From the NCBI RefSeq assembly GCF_013363975.1, contig NZ_JABWGN010000001.1, positions 62,001-126,000 on the forward strand: a DNA stretch of 64,000 bases, read 5' to 3'. Within the stretch, counting starts at the first letter, position 1, and the number at the start of each line of letters is the position of its first letter. The notes beneath the pieces are model-generated. The model was given only the letters and a program-made list of their open reading frames with translations, searched no databases and was not told the origin of the DNA. The stretch is from Nonomuraea montanisoli (GTDB lineage: Bacteria > Actinomycetota > Actinomycetes > Streptosporangiales > Streptosporangiaceae). Below, piece after piece: positions 43,138 through 51,365 of the stretch. A program made the position numbers and the translations under genes.

Positions 43138-44748
43138 GTGCCCACCACCGTCATCACCGGCGGCAAGGTCATCACCATGGACCCCGCGAACCCGGCCGCC
43201 GAGGCCGTGGCCGCGCGTGACGGCCGCATCCTGGCCGTCGGCCGCGAGCAGGACGTGCTCGCCGCGGCCGGACCGGGCGCCGAGGTCGTCGACGCCGGCG
43301 GCCGGAGCGTGGTGCCCGGCTTCATCGACCCGCACAACCACCTGCTGTCCACGGCCGAGACGCTGGTGGCGGTGGACGCCCGCTACCCGGCCGTGGGCAG
43401 CGCCGCCGACCTGGTCGCCGCCGTCGCCGCGGAGGCCGCCCGGACCCCCGCCGGTCAGTGGATCCGCGCGTACGGGATGGACGACGCGAAGTTCCCGGGC
43501 GGCCGGCCGACGCGGCGGCAGCTCGACGAGGCCACCACCGACCACCCGGTGATCGTCTACCACGTGTCGGGGCACCAGGCGGTGATCAACTCCGCCGCGC
43601 TGGCCTGGCGCGGGATCGGCGAGGACGTGGCCGACCCGGCGGGCGGCTCGTTCGTGCGGGACGCGGGCGGCCGGCTCACCGGCATGGTGCTCGACTCGGC
43701 GATGGAGCTGCTGCTGCCCGTGGCCGTGGACATCGGCTGCCACGGCCCGAACTTCCACGTGGACCTGCCCCAGGAGCAGCTCCGGTCCTGGCTGGAGATG
43801 GCCGGGGACACCTACCTGCGGGCCGGGGTGACCACCGTGTGCGACCCGCAGGTGTCGCGCCGGGAGCTGCTGGTGTACCGGTCGGCGTGGAAGGCGGGCA
43901 CGCTGCCGGTGCGCACCGTGGTCATGCCGCTGTCGCACATGCTGGACGAGCTGTCCTCCATCGGCCTGGCCGGGCCGTTCGGCGACGACCGGCTGCGCTT
44001 CGGCGCGATGAAGTTCTACTGCGACGGCACGCTGCTGGGCGGCACCGCGATGTTCGAGGAGCCGTACGGCGAGGGCTTCACGGGCTCGCTCTACCACCGG
44101 CCGGACGAGCTGACGGACCTGGTGCGGCGGGCCGCGTCGGCCGGCTGGCAGATCGGCATCCACACCCAGGGCGACCGGGCGATGGGCTACTCCCTCGACG
44201 CCGTCAAGGCCGCGGTGGCCGTCTCGGGTGACGACGCGCGGCCTCGCATCGAGCACTGCGGGCACCCCACGCCCGCCCAGGTACGGGACTTCGCGGCGCT
44301 CGGCGTGATCCCGGTCAACCAGCCGAACTTCCTCCACGACAGCGGCACCGACTTCGTGCGCCGGCTCGGCGAGAAGCGGGCGCATCGGCTCCAGCCCATG
44401 CGCGAGGAGATCGACGCCGGGCTGCGCCCGGTGCTGTCCAGCGACTCGTTCGTCTCCTCGCTGCGGCCCATGGAGACCGTGGCCAACGCGGTGCGCCGCA
44501 GTACCCGGGAGGGCGGGCCGATCGGGGCCGAGCAGGCGATCACGCTGGAGGAGGCGCTGCGCGCGCACACGCTCGACGCCGCGTACGCGCTGCGCATGGA
44601 GGACCGGATCGGGTCCCTCGCGCCGGGCAAGCTGGCCGACGTGGCGGTGCTCGACGCGGATGTGCGGAGCCTGCCTGCTGAGGCGCTGCCGGGCGTCGAC
44701 GCGTGGCTGACCATGCTGGACGGGCGGGTCGTCCACCGCTCGGCCTGA
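43138..44748 (+). CDS. Amidohydrolase family protein, YtcJ-like
   Basis: A 536-residue metal-dependent hydrolase. The start is GTG, 8 bases after AGAAGGAG. The N-terminal beta-sandwich (VITGGKVITMDPANPAAEAVAARDGRILAVG) leads to PGFIDPHNHLL, the metal-site HxH region. Further family blocks are GIHTQGDRAMGYSLDAVK and RIEHCGHPTPAQ, and a conserved D in VLSSDSFVSSLRPMETVANAVRR. YtcJ-like enzymes hydrolyse amides or cyclic amides, with varied substrates; a permease and a PLP lyase beside it suggest breakdown of an N-containing compound. Confidence 0.9.
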   Translation: MPTTVITGGKVITMDPANPAAEAVAARDGRILAVGREQDVLAAAGPGAEVVDAGGRSVVPGFIDPHNHLLSTAETLVAVDARYPAVGSAADLVAAVAAEAARTPAGQWIRAYGMDDAKFPGGRPTRRQLDEATTDHPVIVYHVSGHQAVINSAALAWRGIGEDVADPAGGSFVRDAGGRLTGMVLDSAMELLLPVAVDIGCHGPNFHVDLPQEQLRSWLEMAGDTYLRAGVTTVCDPQVSRRELLVYRSAWKAGTLPVRTVVMPLSHMLDELSSIGLAGPFGDDRLRFGAMKFYCDGTLLGGTAMFEEPYGEGFTGSLYHRPDELTDLVRRAASAGWQIGIHTQGDRAMGYSLDAVKAAVAVSGDDARPRIEHCGHPTPAQVRDFAALGVIPVNQPNFLHDSGTDFVRRLGEKRAHRLQPMREEIDAGLRPVLSSDSFVSSLRPMETVANAVRRSTREGGPIGAEQAITLEEALRAHTLDAAYALRMEDRIGSLAPGKLADVAVLDADVRSLPAEALPGVDAWLTMLDGRVVHRSA

Positions 44749-44783
44749 GAAGCCGACCGGACGAGGCTGACCCGGCGGAGGCC

Positions 44784-44845
44784 GGGCGGTCCGGGACGGA
44801 GGCGGTCCGCGGCGAAGGCTGGGCGGTCCGGGACGGAGGCGGTCC
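44784..44845 (+). repeat. 25-bp direct repeat at a 37-bp period before the lyase gene
   Basis: Twenty-five identical bases occur at 44784-44808 and 44821-44845, each beginning GGGCGGTCCGGGACGGAGGC. They fill most of the gap after the amidohydrolase stop. A further partial copy follows. Confidence 0.9.
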
Positions 44846-44896
44846 GGGCAGGGGGTGCGGGAGACGCGCCGGACCCGGGGATGGCACGCTGATCAG

Positions 44897-46018
44897 GTGC
44901 CACCACGCTCATCGTCATCCACGCCCGCCTGGTTCGCGCGGACGGGCGCCCGCGACTGGAGGTGCGCCCCCGCTCCCGCGGAGGTGCGCGACTTCCACGC
45001 CTCGCTGCCCGGTTACGCCCCCACCCCCCTGGCCGAGCTGCCCGCCCTCGCCGCCGAGCTGGGCGTCGGGCGGGTCTTCGTCAAGGACGAGTCGTCCCGC
45101 CTCGGACTGCCCGCGTTCAAGGCGCTCGGCGCGTCGTGGGCGGTCCACCGCGCCCTCGCCGAACGCACGGCGGACGGTGACGGCCGGGGCGGGGCGGTCA
45201 CCCTCGTGACCGCCACCGACGGCAACCACGGCCGCGCCGTCGCCCGCACCGCCCGGCTGCTGGGCCTGCGGGCCCGCGTTCTCGTCCCGCGCGGCGTGCA
45301 TCCGCAGGCCGTGGCCGCCATCGCGGCCGAAGGGGCCGAGGTCACCGAGGTCGCCGGGTCGTACGACGACGCGGTGCGCCTGGCGTCCGAGACCGCCGCG
45401 GCTCCGGGCGCGCTTCTCGTCCAGGACACCGCCTGGCCCGGCTACGAGCGGATCCCGGGCTGGATCGTCGAGGGCTACTCCACCCTGCTCGCCGAGACCG
45501 ACGCGCAGCTCGCCGCCGCCGGTGTGACCTCGCCCGGCCTGGTGGCCGTGCCGGTGGGCGTGGGCTCGCTCGCCCAGGCCGTCGTCACGCACTACCGCAG
45601 CCGTACGGCCGGGCCTCCCCCGGCGCTGCTGGCCGTGGAGCCCGGCGCCGCCGCCTGCGTCCTGGCGAGCCTCGTACGCGGGGAGCCGGTGGCCGTCGCC
45701 ACCGGCGAGACCATCATGGCCGGGCTGAACTGCGGCACCCCGTCGAGCGCCGCCTGGCCGTACCTGAAGGACGGCCTGGACGCGGCCGTCGCCGTCACGG
45801 ACGCCGACGCCGCCTGCGCGGCGCGCGACCTCGCCGCGCTCGGCGTCTCCTCCGGCCCCTGCGGCGCCGCCTCGCTCGCGGGCGTCCGGGCCGCCCTGAC
45901 CGGCGACGGGAACGGCGAGCGCCGCGCGGCCCTGGGCCTCGGACCGGACGCGGCGCTCGTCCTGCTCAGCACCGAGGGCGCGGCCGCCAACCCCCACGCC
46001 GGCCACCCGCTCCCGTGA
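44897..46018 (+). CDS. PLP-dependent diaminopropionate ammonia-lyase-like enzyme
   Basis: A 373-residue fold-type II PLP enzyme. FHASLPGYAPTPLAELPALAAELGVGRVFVKDESSRLGLPAFKALGASWA matches diaminopropionate ammonia-lyase, with the PLP lysine in AFKALG. The phosphate loop region is ATDGNHGRAVARTARLLG, and NCGTPS and GVSSGPCGAAS follow. It should eliminate ammonia from 2,3-diaminopropionate (giving pyruvate), or act on serine or threonine. GTG 44897 is chosen by similarity; a GTG at 44855 is the alternative. Confidence 0.83.
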   Translation: MPPRSSSSTPAWFARTGARDWRCAPAPAEVRDFHASLPGYAPTPLAELPALAAELGVGRVFVKDESSRLGLPAFKALGASWAVHRALAERTADGDGRGGAVTLVTATDGNHGRAVARTARLLGLRARVLVPRGVHPQAVAAIAAEGAEVTEVAGSYDDAVRLASETAAAPGALLVQDTAWPGYERIPGWIVEGYSTLLAETDAQLAAAGVTSPGLVAVPVGVGSLAQAVVTHYRSRTAGPPPALLAVEPGAAACVLASLVRGEPVAVATGETIMAGLNCGTPSSAAWPYLKDGLDAAVAVTDADAACAARDLAALGVSSGPCGAASLAGVRAALTGDGNGERRAALGLGPDAALVLLSTEGAAANPHAGHPLP

Positions 46019-46100
46019 CCGGGCGTCACCTGGGCGACCGGGCGACACCCGGTGACCGGGCGACCGGGCGACACCCGGGCGACACCTGAGGGACACCTGG
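46019..46100 (+). repeat. Short imperfect repeats after the lyase gene
   Basis: Several copies of GGGCGACACC and GGGCGACC alternate over about 80 bases, with spacing of 8 to 18. They lie between the lyase stop and the haloperoxidase promoter. Confidence 0.7.
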
Positions 46101-46125
46101 ATAGACAACCCCCACCTTCCAGTTA

Positions 46126-46145
46126 GCTCGAATACGCGTTCGAGC
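46126..46145 (+). promoter_or_regulatory. LexA-like palindrome before the haloperoxidase gene
   Basis: GCTCGAATACGCGTTCGAGC has perfect 7-bp arms. Its inner part TCGAATACGCGTTCGA matches the mycobacterial SOS box TCGAAC-N4-GTTCGA at 11 of 12 fixed positions. It lies 55 bases before the start codon. A TetR- or LuxR-type operator is the alternative. Confidence 0.5.
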
Positions 46146-46200
46146 ATGGCATGATCGCCAGGCCAGATGCACGGGGGCCCGCCACGCGAGGAGATCTGCC

Positions 46201-47664
46201 ATGCCCGACCGGACGTCCTTACGCGCGCTCGCGCTCACCGTGGCGGCCACCGCCACGCTCCTCCTGCCCGCCGCCCCCGCCCACCCGGCGACGGGCTCCC
46301 CGGCGCCCGCGGGGGCGCACACCGGGGCCGGGGGCAACGTCGTGGTGCGGTGGAACGAGGCGCTGCTGGCGGCCGTGCGCACCGGCACCCTCGGCCCGCC
46401 GCAGGCGGCCAGGGCCCTGGCCGTGGTCCACACCTGCGCGTACGACGCGTGGGCCGCCTACGACGCGGTCGCCGTCGGCACCCGCCTGGGCGGGTCGCTG
46501 CGCCGGCCCGAGGCGGAGCGCACCGAGGCCAACCGCGCCGAGGCCGTCAGCTACGCCGCCCACCAGGCCGCCGCCGACCTCTACCCCGCGCAACGGCCCG
46601 CCTTCGACGCGCTGATGACCGAGCTGGGCTACGACCCGGCCGACACCTCCGGCCAGCCGGCCCGCACCGGCCTGGCCGCCTGCTCGGCGGTGCTCGACCA
46701 CCGGCACGCCGACGGCTCCAACCAGCTCGGCGGCTACGCCGACACCACCGGCTACGCCCCGGTCAACGCCCCGATGGTCGTCGCCGATCCGCTGACCTCG
46801 GTCAACGACCCGAGCCGCTGGCAGCCGCTCACGTACCGCAACAAGGCCGGGGTGCTGGTGACGCCGCCGTTCCTGGCGCCCCACTGGGGCGGGGTGGCGT
46901 CCTTCAGCGGCCGGGCGCGCGACCTCGCCGACGGCGTGCCCGCGCCCGCGGCGAACGGCACGGCCGCCTTCCGCGCGCAGGCCGCCGAGATCGTGGCGGG
47001 CACGGCCGCGCTGACCGACCGCCAGAAGGCGATCGCCGAGTACTGGGCCGACGGCCCGAACAGCGAGACCCCGCCCGGCCACTGGTGCCTGTTCGCCCAG
47101 CAGGTGTCGGCGCGCGACGGGCACGGCCTGGACCAGGACGTGAAGATGTTCTTCGCGCTGGCCAACTCGGTGATGGACGCCGGGATCGCCGCCTGGGAGG
47201 TCAAGCGCGACCACGACTCCGCCCGCCCGATCACCGCGGTCCGCCACCTGTACCAGGGCCGGCGGATCCCCACCTGGGGCGGCCGGGTGATCGACGGCGC
47301 CACCTGGGTGCCCTACCAGGTGCCCACGTTCCCGACGCCGCCGTTCGCGGAGTACGTCTCGGGGCACAGCACGTTCAGCGGGGCGGCGGCCGAGGTGCTG
47401 CGGAGCTTCACGGGCGGCGACGCGTTCGGCGGCCAGGCCGTGATCGCGAAGGGTTCGTCACAGGTGGAGCCGGGCGTCACCCCGGCCGCCGACGTGACGC
47501 TGCGCTGGCACACCTTCTCCGAGGCGGCCGACCAGGCCGGGCTGTCGCGGCGCTACGGCGGCATCCACTTCCGCGCCGGCGACCTGCAGGGCCGCGCCCT
47601 CGGCCGCGCGGTCGGCGCCGCGGCCTGGCAGCGCGCCCAGGCGTACTGGTCGGGCCAGGGCTGA
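46201..47664 (+). CDS. Secreted vanadium-dependent haloperoxidase/PAP2-like phosphatase
   Basis: A 487-residue exported protein. The signal peptide is MPDRTSLRALALTVAATATLLLPAAPAHPA. The helical vanadium chloroperoxidase-like fold includes ALAVVHTCAYDAWAAYDAV and the vanadate/phosphate pocket: a Lys in VKRDHDSARPITAVRHL, SGHSTFSGAAAEVL (catalytic His), and RRYGGIHFRAGDLQGRALG with the last His and Arg. It could oxidise halides or act as an acid phosphatase; vanadate haloperoxidases of actinomycetes can halogenate terpenoids. Which of these applies is open. The ATG follows GAGGAGAT. Confidence 0.85.
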   Translation: MPDRTSLRALALTVAATATLLLPAAPAHPATGSPAPAGAHTGAGGNVVVRWNEALLAAVRTGTLGPPQAARALAVVHTCAYDAWAAYDAVAVGTRLGGSLRRPEAERTEANRAEAVSYAAHQAAADLYPAQRPAFDALMTELGYDPADTSGQPARTGLAACSAVLDHRHADGSNQLGGYADTTGYAPVNAPMVVADPLTSVNDPSRWQPLTYRNKAGVLVTPPFLAPHWGGVASFSGRARDLADGVPAPAANGTAAFRAQAAEIVAGTAALTDRQKAIAEYWADGPNSETPPGHWCLFAQQVSARDGHGLDQDVKMFFALANSVMDAGIAAWEVKRDHDSARPITAVRHLYQGRRIPTWGGRVIDGATWVPYQVPTFPTPPFAEYVSGHSTFSGAAAEVLRSFTGGDAFGGQAVIAKGSSQVEPGVTPAADVTLRWHTFSEAADQAGLSRRYGGIHFRAGDLQGRALGRAVGAAAWQRAQAYWSGQG

Positions 47665-47709
47665 CGACGCCCCGGCGTACTGATCCGGCCAGGGCCGACG
47701 ACGCCCCGG
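47642..47709 (+). repeat. 34-bp tandem duplication over the haloperoxidase 3' end
   Basis: The unit at 47642-47675 (last codons and stop of the gene) is repeated at 47676-47709 with about three mismatches. The second copy overlaps the terminator stem. Confidence 0.85.
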
Positions 47710-47718
47710 CCGGATCAG
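47680..47718. terminator. Stem-loop between convergent haloperoxidase and kinase genes
   Basis: CTGATCCGGCC (47680-47690) pairs exactly with GGCCGGATCAG (47708-47718) around a 17-base loop. The right arm covers the kinase stop codon. It is suited to terminate from both sides. Confidence 0.65.
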
Positions 47719-50700
47719 CACCCCGGCCGGTACGTCCGGCCGGGGAGGTGGCGCGCCCACTCCGCCGCGGTGAGGCTGCGCCCGGCCCGGGCGCAGACCG
47801 CCCCGATCAGCGGCCCGACCGCCACGGGCAGCCGGGTCAGTCGCGCCTTCCGACCGATCGCCACCACCTCCGCCGAGTCTCCGGTGAAGACGACCGACCG
47901 CGCGCTGTCCGTCAGCCGCACCACGGGCCCGACCGGCTGTCCCCGCCCCACGTCCCAGACGGTCAGCGTCTTGTCCTGCGAGGCGAACGCGAACAGCCGG
48001 TCGTCGGGCGAGAACGCCGCCGCCCACGGCGCCTCCCCCACCCGCAGCCAGTCGCCCACCTGGGCCTCGGTGCGCGTGTCCCAGACGCCGACCTTGCCGG
48101 CGAAGTCCGCGGCGACCAGCCTCGCGCCCGCGTCGAACCAGACGTCCTCGGTCGCGCCCGGGAACGGCAGCCGCGGGCCGTAGGGCTGCCCGCTCTCCAG
48201 GTCGATCATGCGCAGCCGGTCCGCGTCGAGACCGACGAGCCGGCCCTGCGCGGTCACCGTCCAGCCGGACAGGCGCGGCCTGGGCACCTGCTTGACCCGC
48301 CGCCCGCCGGGCAGCGCCCAGAGGGTGAACGTCTTCGCCCCGGCCGTCCACAGCCCGGCCGGGCCGGGGAGCGAGCCGTCGGTGATGCCGGTGAGCGGCA
48401 CCCTGGCCAGCTCGGCTCCCGTGGCGGTGTCCCAGACGACGGCGTCGTCGCTGCGCCGCAGCGCGAGCCGGCGGCCGTCGTGGCTGAAGGTGAGCTCGCT
48501 GTCGTACGGGTCCGACGGCCCGGCCGCCAGCGCCCGGCCGGCCGAGCGCGCCCGGGACGCGTCCCACGCGCGGGGGTCGGCCACCCGCACCTCGGACGCG
48601 TTCAGCGCGTGGGAGGCGAGGAGCCGGCCGCTCGGGTCGAGCTCCGCCTCGTCCACGGGCTCCGCCTCCACCGTGTACGGCGGGAGCGTGACGACCGTGT
48701 CCCCGCTCAGGTACCGCACGCCGTCCGGCCCGAACCCGACCGCGGACGCCAGGTCGGGCGGCGTGCGCTCGTACACCAGCGGCTCGTCGGAGTCCACGTC
48801 GTAGAGCCGCAGCGTCGGGCCCAGCCCCGCGAGCACCCGGCCGTCCCGGTCGAACACCGGTGTCATCATGCGGTTCCAGTCCGCGAGGAAGACGAGCTCC
48901 TCGCGGGTGCGGGCGTCGAAGACGGTGAGCCCCTTGTCGTCGCCGATGGCCAGCCGCCGCCCGTCGCGGCTGAAGCTCGGCCGGGTGGCGCAGTTCGAGC
49001 AGATCCCGGGGAAGCCCGGCATGGCCTTGCCGGAGGGCAGCGCCCACCGCTTGCCGCCCGCCACGACGTAGTCGCCGCCGGGGTGGACCGCCACCTTGTC
49101 CAGCTCGGGCAGCATGGTGCTCCGGCCGGTGCGCGGGTCGCGGATGGTCTTGCCCTGCCCGGTGTCGATGACGAGGAGGCCGCCGCTGAAGGAGATCTCC
49201 AGGTCGATCTCCTCGCTGGCGGGCACGCGCGGGCCCACCCGGGCGCCGTTGGCGAGGTTCCACAGCGCCACGCCCTTGGTGTCGGCCACGGCCAGGAGCC
49301 GGCCGTCCTCGCTGATCGCGACCTGCCGCAAGCGGGCGGCGGGCCGGCCCGGCGCGGTGAGCTCGCCGGTGAAGCCGCCCGTGCGGCGGCCGGTCGCCAC
49401 ATCCCAGACCCGTACCTCGCCGGGGCTGACGCTGACCAGCGTGCGGCCGTCGGCGCTGAGCGCGCGGGCCACGTCCGGGCCCGTCGCGGGGTCGTGGAAG
49501 GCGCCGGTGGCCTGGTCGGCGAGCGAGGCGAACAGGCTCGACCGCGCCTCGGCCGTGGGCGCGAGCCGACCGGCCGCCGCGCTCAGCAGCATGGCGAGCA
49601 CGGGGTCGCGGCCGCGCACCGACTCGGCGACGCCCGCCAGCCGGGCGGACTCGGACGTGTCGCGCTGCCGGGCGAGCGTCTCGCCCTGCTCGGCCAGGGT
49701 GACGCTCTGCCGTACCGCGAGGCCGCCCGCGACCAGCGACACCACCAGCAACACACCGAGGCCGGCCGCCAGCACTCTGGTGCGCCGCGAGCGGCGCCTG
49801 GTGAGCGCCGCGCCCGCCTCCAGGAAGTCGCGCTCGGCGCGCGTGAGGGTGATGTTGCGGCGTTCGGCGGCGGCCCAGCGCAGGGCGTCGTCGAGGGAGC
49901 TGCCGTGCAGGAGGTCGGCGTCCTTGCGCCCGCGCTCCTGCCAGCGCTCGGCGGCCGTCCAGATCTGCCGGTGGATGGACAGCCCGTCCCGGTTGGCCGC
50001 GATCCAGGCGCGCAGCCGGGGCCAGGCCAGCGGCAGGGCGGGCCGCAGCAGCCGGAGCCGCTCCTCGCCGTCCACGGCCGACACGAGGTAGGCGAACGCG
50101 GCCAGCACGCGATCGGCGCCGGGAGGCAGCTCGGACCTGCGCGCCTCGCGCGGCATGAGGAGGCCGTCGTCGGTGACCGTGACCAGGCGCAGGAAGACGT
50201 CCGGCACGAGCTCCCGGTCGGCGGGCGAGAGGGCCGCGTAGGCGTCCTCGGCGATGACGCCGAGCGCCGGGTCGTCGCCGGGCGCCCCGAGCCGCCCGCC
50301 GTCGTCCGCGCCGCGCGCGAGCAGCCGCGCCGTCTCCCCCATCGCCCCGTCCGGCCCGGCGAGACCGTCCGCCCGCCCGACCGGTCCGTCCGCCCGACCG
50401 GCGAGACCGTCCGCGTTGAGGAGCCCCAGCAGCAGCTCGCGCGAGCGCGGGCGGCGCGCCGCGTCCTTGGCCAGCGCCGCGCGCACCAGGCCGCGCAGCG
50501 AGGCGGGCAGCGCGGCGAGGTCGGGCTCGTGCGAGAGCACGCGGTGCATGACCGCGCCCAGCGACTCGCCCGAGAACGGGTCCTTCCCGGTGGCGGCGAA
50601 CAGCACCACGGCGCCCCACGCGAACACGTCCGCGGCCGGCCCCACGCGTTCCCCCGAGAACGCCTCGGGCGCCATGTATCCGGGCGTGCCCGCCACCACC

Positions 50701-51209
50701 CCGGTCGTCGTGAGCGACATCTCCTGCGTCCTGGCCACGCCGAAGTCGATCACCCGGGGGCCGTCGGGCCCGAGCAGCACGTTGTCGGGTTTGAGGTCGC
50801 GGTGGACGACGCCCGCGTCGTGGACCGCGGTCAGCGCGGTGGCGATCGCCGTGGCCAGCCGGTGCAGGTCGTCCCCGGCGAAGCGCCGGCCGCCCGTCAC
50901 GGCCGCCCGCAGGCTCGGGCCCTCGACGTACTCGCTGACGATGTACGGCCTGGGCCCGTCGAGCTCGGCGCCGAGGACCCGGGCGGTGCAGAACGACGCC
51001 ACCCGCTGCGCCGCGACCACCTCCCTGACCATCCGCCCCCGCAGCTCCTTCTGACCGGCCAGGTCGCCCCGCAGCACCTTGACCGCCACCCGCGTGCCGG
51101 CCTGGTCGTACGCCTCGTACACGACGCCCTGGCCGCCCACGCCCAGCCGCCCGGCCAGCCAGTACGCGCCGAGCCGCTGCGGGTCCCCGTCGATCAGTGC
51201 GTTGCTCAC
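47715..51209 (-). CDS. Ser/Thr protein kinase fused to an nSTAND1-derived segment, a membrane helix and WD40 repeats
   Basis: A 1164-residue protein. Residues about 12-265 form a complete Hanks kinase: GRLGVGGQGVVYEA, VAVKVL, HRDLKPDNVLL, VIDFGVAR and GYMAPEAF. A low-complexity link (LAGRADGPVGRADG) leads to about 330-470, which resembles the C-terminal half of nSTAND1 proteins (AYAALSPADRELVPDVFLRLVTVTDDG, LPLAWPRLRAWIAANRDGLSIHRQIWTAAERWQERGR). The STAND NTPase core is absent. One membrane helix (TRVLAAGLGVLLVVSLVAGGLAV) precedes about ten WD40-like blades ending at the stop. The kinase faces the cytosol; the propeller would be outside if one helix is used. The ATG is at 51209. Confidence 0.88.
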   Translation of the reverse strand: MSNALIDGDPQRLGAYWLAGRLGVGGQGVVYEAYDQAGTRVAVKVLRGDLAGQKELRGRMVREVVAAQRVASFCTARVLGAELDGPRPYIVSEYVEGPSLRAAVTGGRRFAGDDLHRLATAIATALTAVHDAGVVHRDLKPDNVLLGPDGPRVIDFGVARTQEMSLTTTGVVAGTPGYMAPEAFSGERVGPAADVFAWGAVVLFAATGKDPFSGESLGAVMHRVLSHEPDLAALPASLRGLVRAALAKDAARRPRSRELLLGLLNADGLAGRADGPVGRADGLAGPDGAMGETARLLARGADDGGRLGAPGDDPALGVIAEDAYAALSPADRELVPDVFLRLVTVTDDGLLMPREARRSELPPGADRVLAAFAYLVSAVDGEERLRLLRPALPLAWPRLRAWIAANRDGLSIHRQIWTAAERWQERGRKDADLLHGSSLDDALRWAAAERRNITLTRAERDFLEAGAALTRRRSRRTRVLAAGLGVLLVVSLVAGGLAVRQSVTLAEQGETLARQRDTSESARLAGVAESVRGRDPVLAMLLSAAAGRLAPTAEARSSLFASLADQATGAFHDPATGPDVARALSADGRTLVSVSPGEVRVWDVATGRRTGGFTGELTAPGRPAARLRQVAISEDGRLLAVADTKGVALWNLANGARVGPRVPASEEIDLEISFSGGLLVIDTGQGKTIRDPRTGRSTMLPELDKVAVHPGGDYVVAGGKRWALPSGKAMPGFPGICSNCATRPSFSRDGRRLAIGDDKGLTVFDARTREELVFLADWNRMMTPVFDRDGRVLAGLGPTLRLYDVDSDEPLVYERTPPDLASAVGFGPDGVRYLSGDTVVTLPPYTVEAEPVDEAELDPSGRLLASHALNASEVRVADPRAWDASRARSAGRALAAGPSDPYDSELTFSHDGRRLALRRSDDAVVWDTATGAELARVPLTGITDGSLPGPAGLWTAGAKTFTLWALPGGRRVKQVPRPRLSGWTVTAQGRLVGLDADRLRMIDLESGQPYGPRLPFPGATEDVWFDAGARLVAADFAGKVGVWDTRTEAQVGDWLRVGEAPWAAAFSPDDRLFAFASQDKTLTVWDVGRGQPVGPVVRLTDSARSVVFTGDSAEVVAIGRKARLTRLPVAVGPLIGAVCARAGRSLTAAEWARHLPGRTYRPGC

Positions 51210-51365
51210 GCGGGGTTGGACTACGCCCGCGCCCGGTTGGTTGCCCGCGGGGACGATCAGGACGCGGCTGCGCGATCCCGGCGGGCGTCCTGAGGAAAAC
51301 CGCAGGTCAATCCGGGCACACGCCTCATTACCCCCCGTAAGGGCGCGGACCTAGCGTTCCTCGTC

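Noticed and set aside
46167..51293. A plus-strand open frame of 1708 codons across the haloperoxidase and kinase genes
   Set aside because: It is the mirror of real genes in very GC-rich DNA: composition is Arg/Gly/Pro-heavy with no domain, while both real genes have clear motifs in other frames.
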